Origin: Alphaproteobacteria bacterium
GTDB taxonomy: Bacteria > Pseudomonadota > Alphaproteobacteria > Micropepsales > Micropepsaceae
Reading direction: 5' to 3'
Assembly (NCBI GenBank): GCA_947462105.1
Contig: CANHNJ010000004.1
Coordinates: 1 to 64,000, forward strand
DNA: 64,000 nucleotides
A program made the position numbers and the translations under genes. Of the stretch, positions 32,626 to 43,191 are shown piece after piece. Position 1 is the first letter of the stretch. Each line of letters starts with the position of its first letter. Below the pieces are notes generated by a model, which saw only the letters and a list, made by a program, of their open reading frames with translations, was not told where the DNA came from and did not search any database.

Positions 32626-33452
32626 CACGGCTGGTATTCGGCATTCTGCTGGCCTGCGTCGTGATCGCCTCGGTCGCGCTGGGCCCCAATCCCTTCGCTA
32701 TCCTGCTGGTGCTGGTGTCGATGCTGGCGGCGCGCGAATGGCACCGGCTGGTGCGCAGCGTCGAGATGCCGGACGTGCCCTTTCATCAGAATCCCTTCCA
32801 CCTGCAGACCCTGGCCACCACCATCACGGTGGGCCTGGGCGCGGCGGCGATGCTGAACTACCTGCCGTGGCTGGCGCTGGCATTCCTGCTGCTGGGCACT
32901 CTTGGCGGCTTTGTGCTGGCGCGCATGCGCGGCGACAATGCGCTGCTGCAGGCGGTGGGCGTGCTCTATATCGGCGTGCCCGCGCTGTCGCTGCTGGCGC
33001 TGCATCTCTATCCCGTTGACCACGCGCCGCATCCCCAGCTGGTGGTGGGCTTCTTCCTGCTGGTCTGGGCCACCGATACCGGCGCGCTGATTTTCGGCAA
33101 GCTGATCGGCGGCAAGAAGCTGGCGCCGTCCATCTCGCCCGGCAAGACCATCGCGGGCACGCTGGGCGGCAGCCTCTGCGCCGCCATCGTCTATGGGCTC
33201 TATATCGGCTTCTACGGTTTCTCGATGCTGCCGGCGATGCTGTTCGCCTTCGTCTTCAGCGCCGTGGCGCATGGCGGCGATCTTCTGGAATCCTTCGTCA
33301 AGCGCCGCTTCGGGCGCAAGGATTCCGGCAGCCTCATTCCTGGGCATGGCGGCGTGCTGGACCGCGTCGATTCCACCTTCGCCGCCGCGCCGGTGATGGC
33401 CTTGCTGGTCTTCGTGGCAGGCCTCAATCCCCTGTTCGGAGGTTACCGTTGA
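32622..33452 (+). CDS. cdsA: Phosphatidate cytidylyltransferase
   Basis: ISPGKTIAGTLGG, GDLLESFVKRRFGRKDSGSLIPGHGGVLDRVDS. Confidence 0.96.
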
Positions 33453-34681
33453 AGCCTATCGCCGCCACTCTTGTGCACAATGACACGCTGCAGGCGGTGT
33501 GCGGCCGCAGCGTCACCATCCTGGGCGTGACCGGCTCCATCGGCGTCAACACCGCAGATGTCATTCTGCATGCGCGCAAGACCTATGGACCGCACGCGTT
33601 CCCGGTCACGGCGCTGACGGCAGGCGAGAATGTGGCGGAGCTGATCAAACAGGCCAAGGCGCTGAAGCCGAAGCTGGCGGTGATCGGCAATGCGGCGCTG
33701 TTCGCGGCATTGAAGGCCGGGCTTGCGGGCACTGGCATTGAAGTGGCGGCGGGCCGGGACGCGGTGATCGACGCTGCGGCACGGCCTTCCGATTTCGTCA
33801 TGGTCGCCATCATGGGCGCGGCCGCCATCGAACCGGCGCTGGCCGCCATCCGGCGCGGCGTCATCGTGGCGCTGGCCAACAAGGAATGCGTGGTCGCAGC
33901 GGGCGCGGTGTTCCGCGAAGCGATGGAAAAGTCCGGCGCGTCGGTGCTGCCGGTGGATTCCGAACACAACGCCATCTTCCAGGTGCTGGGCGGCGGCGAT
34001 GCGGGCGAGGCGGAACTCGTCACCATCACCGCCTCGGGCGGGCCGTTCCGCGAATGGCCGCTGGAAAAAATGCGGGCCGCGACGGTGGAAGAGGCGGTCA
34101 AGCATCCCAACTGGGCGATGGGCCGCAAGATCTCACTCGACAGCGCCACCTTGATGAACAAGGGGCTGGAGCTGATCGAGGCGCATTTCCTGTTCGCCCT
34201 GCCGCCAGAAAAGCTTTCGGTGCTGGTGCACCCCCAATCCATCGTCCATTGCCTGGTGTCGTATGATGACGGCACCACCATCGCGCATCTTTCGGCGCCC
34301 GACATGCGCACGCCCATCGCGCATGCGCTGGGCTGGCCGCGCCGCGTCTCCTCGCCGTCGCGGCGGCTCGACCTTGCCGCGCTGGGGCAACTGGTGTTCC
34401 AGCCGCCCGCGCATGACCGTTTCCCGGCGCTCAACCTCGCCATCGGCTCGATGCGTTCGGGCGGGCTGGCGCCGACGGTGCTGAATGCCGCCAACGAGAT
34501 CGCGGTGCAGGCCTTCCTCGACCGCCGCATCGGCTTCCTGGATATCAGCCGCGTCGTGGGGGCGACGCTGGACCTGGATGTGACGGCGGGCGCCAACGCC
34601 GTGGACCTGGAAACGGTGCTGGGCGCCGATGCCCGGGCCCGTGTCGCGGCGGAAGAAATTTGTCAGCGCGTGGGGGCATAA
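33449..34681 (+). CDS. dxr: 1-deoxy-D-xylulose-5-phosphate reductoisomerase
   Basis: VTILGVTGSIGVNTADVI, LANKECVVAAG, PVDSEHNAIFQ, ASGGPFR. Confidence 0.97.
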   Translation: MKPIAATLVHNDTLQAVCGRSVTILGVTGSIGVNTADVILHARKTYGPHAFPVTALTAGENVAELIKQAKALKPKLAVIGNAALFAALKAGLAGTGIEVAAGRDAVIDAAARPSDFVMVAIMGAAAIEPALAAIRRGVIVALANKECVVAAGAVFREAMEKSGASVLPVDSEHNAIFQVLGGGDAGEAELVTITASGGPFREWPLEKMRAATVEEAVKHPNWAMGRKISLDSATLMNKGLELIEAHFLFALPPEKLSVLVHPQSIVHCLVSYDDGTTIAHLSAPDMRTPIAHALGWPRRVSSPSRRLDLAALGQLVFQPPAHDRFPALNLAIGSMRSGGLAPTVLNAANEIAVQAFLDRRIGFLDISRVVGATLDLDVTAGANAVDLETVLGADARARVAAEEICQRVGA

Positions 34682-34689
34682 GGAACACC

Positions 34690-35820
34690 ATGCACATTCT
34701 GCAGCAATTCGCCGCCTGGGCCCCGATGGGCCTGCCCACCTTCCTCTTCTACATCACCGTCGTCGTGTTCGTGCACGAGATGGGGCACTTCCTGATGGCG
34801 CGCTTCTTCGGCGCCAAGGTGGATGTCTTCTCGGTCGGCTTCGGCAAGGAAATCGTCGGCTTCACCGACAGGCGCGGCACGCGCTGGAAGCTGTCCTGGC
34901 TGCCCATCGGCGGCTATGTGAAGTTCGCGGGCGATGCCGATGCCGCGTCCACGCCCGACCGCAATGCCGTGGCGGCGAGCGCTGCGGAACGCGTGCAGAT
35001 GATGGCGTTCAAGCCGGTGGGCCAGCGCGCGGCGGTTGCCGCCGCCGGGCCCATCGCCAACTTCATCCTGGCCATCGTGCTGTTCACGGGCCTGTTCATG
35101 TATGCGGGGCACACCACCATCGCGCCGGTGATCGGGCAGGTGAACAAGGCCAGTCCCGCCGAGATGGCAGGCATCCGCAGCGGCGATACCGTCAGCCGCA
35201 TCGATGGCCGCGTCATCACCAGCTTCGACCAGCTTCCGGAAATCATCGGCCTGTCGGCGGGCCGCACCCTGGCCATCGAGCTGACGCGCGCTGGCCAGCC
35301 CGTGACGGTGCAGGTGACCCCCCAGCTTGTGCGGGTGAAGAACTTCCTGGGCGACGAGATGGAGACCGCCGTGATCGGCGTGCGCCAGTCGCCCAACGCC
35401 CCGGTGATCACCCAGCATTACAACCCGTTGCAGGCGGTCGGCGCGGCGTGCGGCCGCACCTGGGACGTGGTCCGGCTGTCGCTGCAGGGTATCGGACAGC
35501 TGGTTCTGGGCCGGGCCAGCCTGGATCAGCTCCAGGGGCCGGTCGGAATCGCCCAGATCACCAAGAAAGTCGCGGATTTCGGCATTCTGCCGCTGTTGAA
35601 CCTGGTCGCTGTACTGTCTGTAAGCATCGGGCTGATCAATCTTTTTCCGATTCCGCTGCTCGACGGCGGGCATCTTCTATACTATGGATGCGAAGCAGTT
35701 CTGGGGCGGCCGCTTGGGGAGCGCGTCCAGGATGTCGGATTTCGGCTTGGGCTGGTCGTTGTGCTGGGACTTATGCTCCTGGCGACCTGGAATGATATAG
35801 CCCGCCTGAATCTTTTCTGA
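34690..35820 (+). CDS. rseP: RIP metalloprotease (site-2 protease)
   Basis: VVVFVHEMGHFLMARFFG (HExxH), PDZ region, LINLFPIPLLDGGHLLYYG. Confidence 0.95.
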   Translation: MHILQQFAAWAPMGLPTFLFYITVVVFVHEMGHFLMARFFGAKVDVFSVGFGKEIVGFTDRRGTRWKLSWLPIGGYVKFAGDADAASTPDRNAVAASAAERVQMMAFKPVGQRAAVAAAGPIANFILAIVLFTGLFMYAGHTTIAPVIGQVNKASPAEMAGIRSGDTVSRIDGRVITSFDQLPEIIGLSAGRTLAIELTRAGQPVTVQVTPQLVRVKNFLGDEMETAVIGVRQSPNAPVITQHYNPLQAVGAACGRTWDVVRLSLQGIGQLVLGRASLDQLQGPVGIAQITKKVADFGILPLLNLVAVLSVSIGLINLFPIPLLDGGHLLYYGCEAVLGRPLGERVQDVGFRLGLVVVLGLMLLATWNDIARLNLF

Positions 35821-35866
35821 ACCCATCGGCTTCACGCGAAGCCATAGACGAGTTTGCCGGACGGAC

Positions 35867-38275
35867 ATGCGGATCATTGCCCTGAAGAATGGCTTGCTGC
35901 GCACGACGTCGGTCTGTCTCAGCCTGGCGATGGCGGTCTCGCCGGCGGCGGCACAGATCGCCGCCGTGCCTGGTGGCCCCGCCGCGCCGCCGGCTGCTAC
36001 AGCGGCTGCGCCGGCTGCTGCCCTGGCGCCTGCCGCGCCCGCGCCGCGCATCATCCGCAACATCATCGTCACCGGCACCCAGCGCATCGAGGCCGCCACC
36101 GTCCTGACTTATGTCAACATGCGCGAGGGCGACGCCTACGATCCCAACGAGGTGGACATCGCGCTGAAGGCGCTGTTCGCCACCGGCCTGTTCACCGCCG
36201 CGACGCGGATCGATTTCGATCCCAACACCAACACCCTGACGGTGCGCGTCACCGAGAACCCCATCGTCAACCAGGTGGTGTTCGAGGGCCAGAGCAAGAT
36301 CTCGGCCAAGGACCTCACCAAGGAAACCCAGATCAAGCCGCGCGCCGTCTTCACCCGCGCCAAGGTGCAGGCCGACGTCACCCGCATCATGGAACTGTAT
36401 CGCCGCAATGGCCGCTTTGCCGCCCGCGTCGAGCCGCAGATCATTTCCCGGCCGCAGAACCGCGTCGACCTGATCTTCTCCATCACCGAAGGCCAGACCA
36501 CCGGCGTCAGCCGTGTCAATTTCATCGGCAACAAGGTCTTCAGCGACGGCACGCTGCGCAGCCAGATCGCCACCGAGGAAAGCGCCTGGTGGAAGGTTCT
36601 GTCGACCAACGACAATTACGATCCCGACCGGCTGGCCTATGACCGCGAGCTGCTGCGCCGCTATTATGTCCAGCGCGGCTATGCCGACTTCAAGGTCACC
36701 AGCTCGGTGGCGCAGCTGACCCCCGGCGCTGGCAGCTTCTATGTCACCTTCACCATCGATGAAGGCCCGCGCTTCCGCTTCGGCAAGGTCGAGGTGGATT
36801 CCAAGATTCCGGAGCTGTCGCAGGCGACGCTGATGCCGTTGCTGAAGGCCCGCAGCGGCGACTGGTACAATTCCACCCTGCTGCAGAACGGCATCGACGC
36901 TCTCACCAACGCGGCGGGCACGCGCGGCTATGCCTTTGCCCAGGTGACGCCGAAGTTCGACCGCGACCGCGAAAAGCGCATCATCAACATCTCCTATGCC
37001 ATCGAGCAGGGGCCGCGCGTCTATATCGAAAAGATTGATATCGCCGGCAACACCCGCACCCTCGACAAGGTGATCCGCCGCGAATTCCGCCTGGTGGAAG
37101 GCGACGCCTTCAACCGCGTCATGGTGGATCGTTCGCAGCAGCGCATCCGTGGCCTGGGCTTCTTCAAGGACGTCAATGTGCGCAATACGCCGGGCAGCCA
37201 GCCCGACCGCACCAACGTCACCGTCGCGGTGACCGAACAGTCCACCGGTTCGGTCGCGGTCGGCCTGGGCTATTCGTCGGCCTCCAGCCTGATCGGCGAT
37301 GTCAGCTATACCGAAATCAACCTGTTCGGACGCGGCCAGACGCTGAATGCGGTCGCGCGCATGTCCTATATCCAGAAGCAGTTCCAGCTCAGCTTTACCG
37401 AGCCGTGGTTCATGGATCGCCCACTCTCCGCCGGTTTCGACCTGCAGAAGGTCTATACCGACTATACCCAGGCCGCCTTCTCGAGCGACACCAGCGCGGC
37501 GGTGCTGCGGCTGGGCTTCCCGATTTCCGAATTCTCGGGCGTGCAGTTGACCTACATGTACAAGATCCAGTCGGTCAAAGTCACCGGCAGTGCGCCGCTG
37601 GAAATCCTGCTGTCCGGCGGCCAGCAGAACGGTTCGATCCTGGGGTATTCCTACAGCTATACCGACGTGGATGATTTCCGGAAGCCCACCGACGGCGGCA
37701 GCTTCTCCATCGCCCAGTATTTCGCGGGCTTTGGCGGCAATTTGCGGTACCTGGAATCGCAGGCGACCCTTGCCGGCTACGCCCCGTTCTTCAATGGCGC
37801 GGTGGTGGGTTCTCTGACCGGCAAGTTCAAGTACATCACCGGCTATGACGGCACCCCGGTGCCGGTCAACTCACGCTACTTCGAAGGCGGCGACAGCTTC
37901 CGCGGCTTTGCCATCGCCGGTGTCGGCCCGCGCGACGTCTCGCAGAGCGAGCAGATCTCCGCCGTGGGCGGCAATGTCTCGGCCATCGGTTCGGCGAACC
38001 TGAAATTCCCGTCGCTGTTCCCGGAAAGCTTCGGCGTCAATTTTTCGCTCTTCGCTGATTTCGGCACCGTCGGCCATCTCGACAATATCTTCGGCCGCAC
38101 CTGCACCTCTTCCAGCTGCGTGCGCGACAATCTGGCGTTCCGCGCCTCGGCGGGCCTCAGCGTGGGCTGGAATTCGCCCTTTGGTCCGCTCAATGTCGAT
38201 GTCGGCATCCCGCTCGCCAAGGCGCCCTATGATCGCGAACAGATCATCCACTTCAGCACAGGCACAGGACTGTAG
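35867..38275 (+). CDS. bamA: Outer membrane protein assembly factor
   Basis: Five POTRA-like repeats, Omp85 barrel with YFEGGDSFRGF; rseP-bamA-ompH-lpxD order. Confidence 0.96.
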   Translation: MRIIALKNGLLRTTSVCLSLAMAVSPAAAQIAAVPGGPAAPPAATAAAPAAALAPAAPAPRIIRNIIVTGTQRIEAATVLTYVNMREGDAYDPNEVDIALKALFATGLFTAATRIDFDPNTNTLTVRVTENPIVNQVVFEGQSKISAKDLTKETQIKPRAVFTRAKVQADVTRIMELYRRNGRFAARVEPQIISRPQNRVDLIFSITEGQTTGVSRVNFIGNKVFSDGTLRSQIATEESAWWKVLSTNDNYDPDRLAYDRELLRRYYVQRGYADFKVTSSVAQLTPGAGSFYVTFTIDEGPRFRFGKVEVDSKIPELSQATLMPLLKARSGDWYNSTLLQNGIDALTNAAGTRGYAFAQVTPKFDRDREKRIINISYAIEQGPRVYIEKIDIAGNTRTLDKVIRREFRLVEGDAFNRVMVDRSQQRIRGLGFFKDVNVRNTPGSQPDRTNVTVAVTEQSTGSVAVGLGYSSASSLIGDVSYTEINLFGRGQTLNAVARMSYIQKQFQLSFTEPWFMDRPLSAGFDLQKVYTDYTQAAFSSDTSAAVLRLGFPISEFSGVQLTYMYKIQSVKVTGSAPLEILLSGGQQNGSILGYSYSYTDVDDFRKPTDGGSFSIAQYFAGFGGNLRYLESQATLAGYAPFFNGAVVGSLTGKFKYITGYDGTPVPVNSRYFEGGDSFRGFAIAGVGPRDVSQSEQISAVGGNVSAIGSANLKFPSLFPESFGVNFSLFADFGTVGHLDNIFGRTCTSSSCVRDNLAFRASAGLSVGWNSPFGPLNVDVGIPLAKAPYDREQIIHFSTGTGL

Positions 38276-38279
38276 ACCC

Positions 38280-38837
38280 ATGAAGAAGCTCTTTCCGCTC
38301 GCCCTGATCGCTCTTGCCTGCGTCACGCCTGCGTTGGCCGCGCCGCCGCCCGCGCCCAAGATCGTGGTGCTGGACCGGGCCGCCCTGCTGCAATTCTCCA
38401 AGGTCGGTCAGGATGTCGCCAAGCAGTTGCAGGCGATGGGCAACCAGGCCCGCGCCGGTGTCGAGGCGCAGCAGAAGGCGTTGTCGGCGGAAGGTGCGGA
38501 GCTGCGCCAGCAGGTTGCGATCATGAGCGCCGAAGCGCGCAAGCAGAAGGAAGACGCCTTCAACGCCAAGGTGCAGGGCATCCAGGCCGGTGCCGAACGC
38601 CGCCAGGCGCAGATGCAGCAGGCGGCAGCCTCGGGCCAGCAGCAGATTGCCAAGGCGCTGCAGCCCATCATCGACGAGATCGTCAAGTCGCGCGGTGCCA
38701 ACATCGTCGTGGACAAGCAGGCGGTGCTCTTCGCCAACAACAACGCCTTTGACATCACCGCCGAAGCCATCGCTAAGCTGGACGCAAAGCTGCCGACGAT
38801 GAAGCTGACCCTGGGCGGCGCGCCCGCCAGCCCGTAA
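38280..38837 (+). CDS. OmpH/Skp-family periplasmic chaperone
   Basis: Signal peptide and coiled-coil OmpH family; located between bamA and lpxD. Confidence 0.9.
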   Translation: MKKLFPLALIALACVTPALAAPPPAPKIVVLDRAALLQFSKVGQDVAKQLQAMGNQARAGVEAQQKALSAEGAELRQQVAIMSAEARKQKEDAFNAKVQGIQAGAERRQAQMQQAAASGQQQIAKALQPIIDEIVKSRGANIVVDKQAVLFANNNAFDITAEAIAKLDAKLPTMKLTLGGAPASP

Positions 38838-38848
38838 AGACGGTCGCG

Positions 38849-39880
38849 ATGGCCGATCCACGCTTCTACCGCAACCAGGGGCCTTTTACGCCCGGTGTGC
38901 TGTGCGCGAAGCTGGGACTGACGCCGCCGTCCCATTCTGACGCCATCATGGCCGATGTCGCCGGGCTGGATGGTGCGGGGCCACAGCATCTTTCATTTTT
39001 CAACGGTGCCCGCAGCCAGCAGGCGGCCTTCGCCCGCTCCAAGGCCGGGTTCTGCCTGGTGCCGGAAAGCGGCGTGACGGACGCGCCGGACGGCATGACG
39101 CTGCTGCCGGCGAAATCGGTGGGCCATGCCTGGGCCGCTGCTGCCGCGCTGTTCTACCCGGAACATGGCCAGGCATTGTGGCCGCAGGCCGTGATCGATC
39201 CCACCGCCAAGATCGCCGCTGGCGCGATGCTGTCGCACAATGTGGTCGTTGGTGCGGGCGCGGAAATCGGCGAGGGCACCCGCATCGGTCCCGGCAGCGC
39301 CATCGGGCCCGGCGTCGCCATCGGGCGCAATTGCGACATCGGCGCCAATGTCACCATTACCCATGCCTATATCGGTGATGGCGTCACCTTGATGCCGGGC
39401 GTGCGCATTGGCCAGCCCGGCTTTGGTTATGCGTCTTCCGGTGCGGGGCATGTCGGGCTGCCGCAACTGGGCCGCGTCATCATCCAGGACAAGGTCGAGA
39501 TCGGCGCCAACTCTACCGTCGATCGCGGCGCCATCGGCGATACGGTGATCGGCGAAGGCACCAAGATCGATAATCTGGTCCAGATCGGCCACAACGCCAA
39601 AACCGGACGGCATTGCATCATTGTCTCGCAGGCGGGCATGGCGGGCAGCTCCGAGCTGGGCGATTTCGTCATCATCGCGGGGCAGGCGGCGGTGGCAGAC
39701 CATGTTCGTGTCGGTTCCGGCGCGCGCATCGCCGGCCAGGCGGGCCTGCTCCCCAACACCACCTATGACGCGGGCGGCGACTATGGCGGCATGCCTGCAA
39801 AGCCGCTCCGGGAATGGGTCCGTGAACTTGCCGCCGTGAAGAAGCTGGTCCGCCAACAGAAGAAAAATGATCATGACTGA
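38849..39880 (+). CDS. lpxD: UDP-3-O-(3-hydroxymyristoyl)glucosamine N-acyltransferase
   Basis: Hexapeptide repeats; [63 protein letters not shown]. Confidence 0.97.
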   Translation: MADPRFYRNQGPFTPGVLCAKLGLTPPSHSDAIMADVAGLDGAGPQHLSFFNGARSQQAAFARSKAGFCLVPESGVTDAPDGMTLLPAKSVGHAWAAAAALFYPEHGQALWPQAVIDPTAKIAAGAMLSHNVVVGAGAEIGEGTRIGPGSAIGPGVAIGRNCDIGANVTITHAYIGDGVTLMPGVRIGQPGFGYASSGAGHVGLPQLGRVIIQDKVEIGANSTVDRGAIGDTVIGEGTKIDNLVQIGHNAKTGRHCIIVSQAGMAGSSELGDFVIIAGQAAVADHVRVGSGARIAGQAGLLPNTTYDAGGDYGGMPAKPLREWVRELAAVKKLVRQQKKNDHD

Positions 39881-40331
39881 TACGACCGTTGATATCGACG
39901 CCATCCTGAAGCTGTTACCGCATCGCGCCCCGTTCCTCTTTGTCGAGCGGATCACCGATATCGTGCCGTTGGAAAGCGGCACGGGCTGGAAGGCCGTGGG
40001 GTTCAACGAGCCTTATTTCCAGGGCCATTTTCCCGGCTTCGCCGTGATGCCGGGCGTTCTGCTTGTGGAGGCGATGGCGCAGACCGCCGGGGCGCTGGTG
40101 CAGCACAGCCTGGGGCTGGGCGCCGGCAGTAAGGTCTTCTTCATGACCATCGACAAGGCGCGATTCCGCAGGCCGGTGCGTCCCGGCGAGCTGCTGCGCA
40201 TGCCGGTCAAGGCGCTGCGCCGCCGTGGCCCGGTTTTCAAGTTCGAAGGCAAGGTTTATGTCGGTGACGATCTTTGCGCCGAGGCGGAATTCAGCGCCAT
40301 GATCCATGACGGCAGCGAGAAGATGGCCTGA
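39867..40331 (+). CDS. fabZ: 3-hydroxyacyl-[acyl-carrier-protein] dehydratase
   Basis: [40 protein letters not shown]. Confidence 0.97.
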   Translation: MIMTDTTVDIDAILKLLPHRAPFLFVERITDIVPLESGTGWKAVGFNEPYFQGHFPGFAVMPGVLLVEAMAQTAGALVQHSLGLGAGSKVFFMTIDKARFRRPVRPGELLRMPVKALRRRGPVFKFEGKVYVGDDLCAEAEFSAMIHDGSEKMA

Positions 40332-41137
40332 TGGCGGTGCATCCGACCTCGATCATCGAAGATGGCGCGGTGCTGGGCGCGGGTGTCGAGATTGGTCCTT
40401 TCTGCCATGTCGGACCGCGCGTAACGCTGGGTGAGGGCGTGCGGCTGCTCAGCCATGTCAGCATCCAGGGTGCCACCCGCATCGGCGCGCGCACCAAGAT
40501 ATATCCGCAGGCGACATTGGGCGGTGACGGCCAGATCCGCAACAGCGATTTCACCGATGGCGAACTGGCCGTGGGCGAGGATTGCGTGCTGCGCGAGATG
40601 GTGAGCATGAGCTGCGGCAGCGCCAAGGGCGGCGGCATCACCCGCGTCGGCGCGCGCGGTTATTTCATGGCCAACAGCCATGTCGGGCATGACTGCATGG
40701 TCGGTGATGATGTCACCTTCGCCAATTCGGTCTGCCTGGGCGGGCATGTCACGATTGGCGACCGCGTGATTTTTGGCGGCCTGGCGGCGGTGCAGCAGTT
40801 CTGCCGCGTTGGGCGCGCCGCGATGGTGGGCGGCCTGACCGGCGTCAACCGCGACGTCATTCCCTATGCGATGGCCTTTGGCGATCATGCCGAACTGGCG
40901 GGCCTGAACCTGATCGGCCTGAAACGCAGCGGCATGAGCCGCGATGCGATCAATGCCCTGCGCGCCGCCTTCCGGCACATCTTCTATGGCAATGGTGGCG
41001 ATCTGCGCGCCCGTGCCCGCGAAGCGCAGGCGCGCTGGGATGGGGTGCCGCAAGTTATGGAGGTTGCCGCTTTCGTGCTGGCCGTTGCGAAGCAGGAGCT
41101 TTGCCTGGCGCGGCGGCGGGGCGGGGACGCGGCATGA
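40331..41137 (+). CDS. lpxA: UDP-N-acetylglucosamine O-acyltransferase
   Basis: Hexapeptide repeats; VHPTSIIEDGAVLGAGVEIGPFC; MANSHVGHDCMVGDDV. Confidence 0.97.
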   Translation: MAVHPTSIIEDGAVLGAGVEIGPFCHVGPRVTLGEGVRLLSHVSIQGATRIGARTKIYPQATLGGDGQIRNSDFTDGELAVGEDCVLREMVSMSCGSAKGGGITRVGARGYFMANSHVGHDCMVGDDVTFANSVCLGGHVTIGDRVIFGGLAAVQQFCRVGRAAMVGGLTGVNRDVIPYAMAFGDHAELAGLNLIGLKRSGMSRDAINALRAAFRHIFYGNGGDLRARAREAQARWDGVPQVMEVAAFVLAVAKQELCLARRRGGDAA

Positions 41138-41970
41138 GTGGCGCGCTCGGCATCATCGCCGGGGGCGGTGACCTGCCGCGCGCCGTGGCGCAAAGTGTGC
41201 GCGCCGATGGCCGCAAGGTCTTTGTCATGGCGCTCGCCGGTTCGGCTTCCGGCGGCTGGATCGCCGATTTTCCCCATGAATGGGGTTCGCCCGGCGCGCC
41301 CGGCCAGGCCTTCAAGGCGTTCCGCGCCGCCGGTGTCACCGACTTCCTGCTGGCGGGCCAGGTTGACCGGCCCAAATTTTCCGAGCTGAAACTCGATGCC
41401 AGGGGCGTGCTGCTGCTGCCGCGCGCCCTGAAGGCGGCGCGCCAGGGCGATGACGGCCTGCTGCGGTTCATCGTGACGATGTTCGAGGAAGAAGGCTTTC
41501 ATGGCGTCGGCGTGGCCGAAGCCGCACCCGGCCTGCTGTGCGGCGCAGGCGATCTGGGCCATCTGTCGCCCAGCGACGATCAGCGCACCGACATGATGCG
41601 CGCGTTCGCCATCGTCAAGGCGCTGGGCGCGATGGACGTGGGCCAGGCGGCCGTGGTCTTTGATGGCTTGGCCCTGGCGGTGGAAGCCGCCGAAGGCACC
41701 GACCAGATGCTGGTGCGCGTCGGCGATTTGCGCGAGGCGATCCGTGGCACGCCGCAGGACCGGCGCGGCGTGCTGGTGAAGGCGCTGAAGCCGACCCAGG
41801 ACGCCAAGACCGACCTGCCGGTGATCGGCATCGCCACGCTGGAACGGGCGGCGGCGGTTGGGCTTGCGGGCATCGGGCTGCAGGCGGGCGGGGCGCTGAT
41901 CGTGGACAAGGCCGCCGTGGCGGCGCGTGCCGATGCGCTGGGACTGTTCGTGACGGGCGTGCCTTTATGA
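41134..41970 (+). CDS. lpxI: UDP-2,3-diacylglucosamine diphosphatase, LpxI type
   Basis: LGIIAGGGDLPRAVAQSVRADGR; C-terminal DUF1009-like region; lpxA-lpxI-lpxB order. Confidence 0.93.
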   Translation: MSGALGIIAGGGDLPRAVAQSVRADGRKVFVMALAGSASGGWIADFPHEWGSPGAPGQAFKAFRAAGVTDFLLAGQVDRPKFSELKLDARGVLLLPRALKAARQGDDGLLRFIVTMFEEEGFHGVGVAEAAPGLLCGAGDLGHLSPSDDQRTDMMRAFAIVKALGAMDVGQAAVVFDGLALAVEAAEGTDQMLVRVGDLREAIRGTPQDRRGVLVKALKPTQDAKTDLPVIGIATLERAAAVGLAGIGLQAGGALIVDKAAVAARADALGLFVTGVPL

Positions 41971-43115
41971 AAAAAATCATGCTGGTCTGTGGCGAGCCTT
42001 CGGGCGACCAGCTTGGCGCCGAACTGATGCGCGGGCTGAAGGCGCTGGCGCCTGATGTGCAGATTACCGGTGTCGGCGGCGCTGCGATGGCGCGCGAGGG
42101 GCTGAACAGCCTTTTCCCGCTCGACGCCACCGCCGTGATGGGCCTGCGCGAAGTGGTGCCGGCGATCCCGCGCATCCTGGCGCGCGTGCGGCAGGCGGTG
42201 CAGTTTGCGCTTTCGACGCGGCCTGACGTCGTGGTCCTGATCGACAGCCCCGATTTCACCCATCGCATCGCGCGCGCCCTGAAGCAGCGTGATCCAGCCA
42301 TGCGCACGGTGAACTATGTCGCGCCGCAGGTCTGGGCGTCGCGGCCCTATCGCGCCAAGGCTATGGCGCGCTATTTCGATCTGGTGCTGGCGCTGCTGCC
42401 GTTCGAGCCGCCTTTCTTCGAGACCTATGGCCTGAAAGCCGTGTTCGTCGGCCATCCCGCCATTGAGCGCGCCGCGCGCATGACCGGCGGGGCAGAGTTG
42501 CGGGCCCGGCTTGGCATCGCGCCGGACGCGCCGGTGCTGGCGCTGCTGCCCGGCAGCCGTTCGAACGAGATTCGTTTCCTGCTGCCGGCCTTTCGCCAGA
42601 CCGTGGCGATCCTGGCACAGCGCATCCCGGGCCTGGTCACGCTGCTGCCCATCGTGCCGCATGTGGCGCATAAAGTGCGCGCGGGCGTGGCAGGCTGGCC
42701 GACAACACTGCACATCATCGAAGGCGAGGCCGACAAGTTCAGCGCCTTCAACGCCGCCACCGCTGCGCTGGCGGCGTCGGGCACCGTCACCACCGAACTG
42801 GCGCTGGCGCGCACGCCGATGGTGGCGGCCTATCGCATGGGCTGGCTCACCCACAAGCTGATGAACCCGCTGATCACCGCCCGCTACATGACGCTGGTAG
42901 ATACGCTGCTGGACGCCAGGGCGGTGCCGGAATTCTACCAGGATGATGTGAAGCCGGAGGCAATGGCGGCGGCCCTGGTCCCGCTGCTGACCGATCCCGT
43001 CGCGCAGGCCAGCCAAGTCGTGCAACTGGACGAAGCAATGCGCCGGATGGGCTGCGACGAGGAATCGCCATCCTTGCGCGCGGCGCGGGCGCTGCTGGAT
43101 TTCATCGCGCAATAA
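41967..43115 (+). CDS. lpxB: Lipid-A-disaccharide synthase
   Basis: MLVCGEPSGDQLGAELMRGL, MGLREVVPAIPRIL, LLPGSRSNEIRFLLP. Confidence 0.97.
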   Translation: MKKIMLVCGEPSGDQLGAELMRGLKALAPDVQITGVGGAAMAREGLNSLFPLDATAVMGLREVVPAIPRILARVRQAVQFALSTRPDVVVLIDSPDFTHRIARALKQRDPAMRTVNYVAPQVWASRPYRAKAMARYFDLVLALLPFEPPFFETYGLKAVFVGHPAIERAARMTGGAELRARLGIAPDAPVLALLPGSRSNEIRFLLPAFRQTVAILAQRIPGLVTLLPIVPHVAHKVRAGVAGWPTTLHIIEGEADKFSAFNAATAALAASGTVTTELALARTPMVAAYRMGWLTHKLMNPLITARYMTLVDTLLDARAVPEFYQDDVKPEAMAAALVPLLTDPVAQASQVVQLDEAMRRMGCDEESPSLRAARALLDFIAQ

Positions 43116-43144
43116 GCCCGCGCATCAAGCCGCGCGACCCAACA

Positions 43145-43172
43145 AAAAAGGCGGCTCGATGGCCGCCTTTTT
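43145..43172. terminator. Bidirectional terminator between lpxB and gltA
   Basis: AAAAAGGCGGC-TCGATG-GCCGCCTTTTT. Confidence 0.85.
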
Positions 43173-43191
43173 CATGCATGGATGGAAGTGA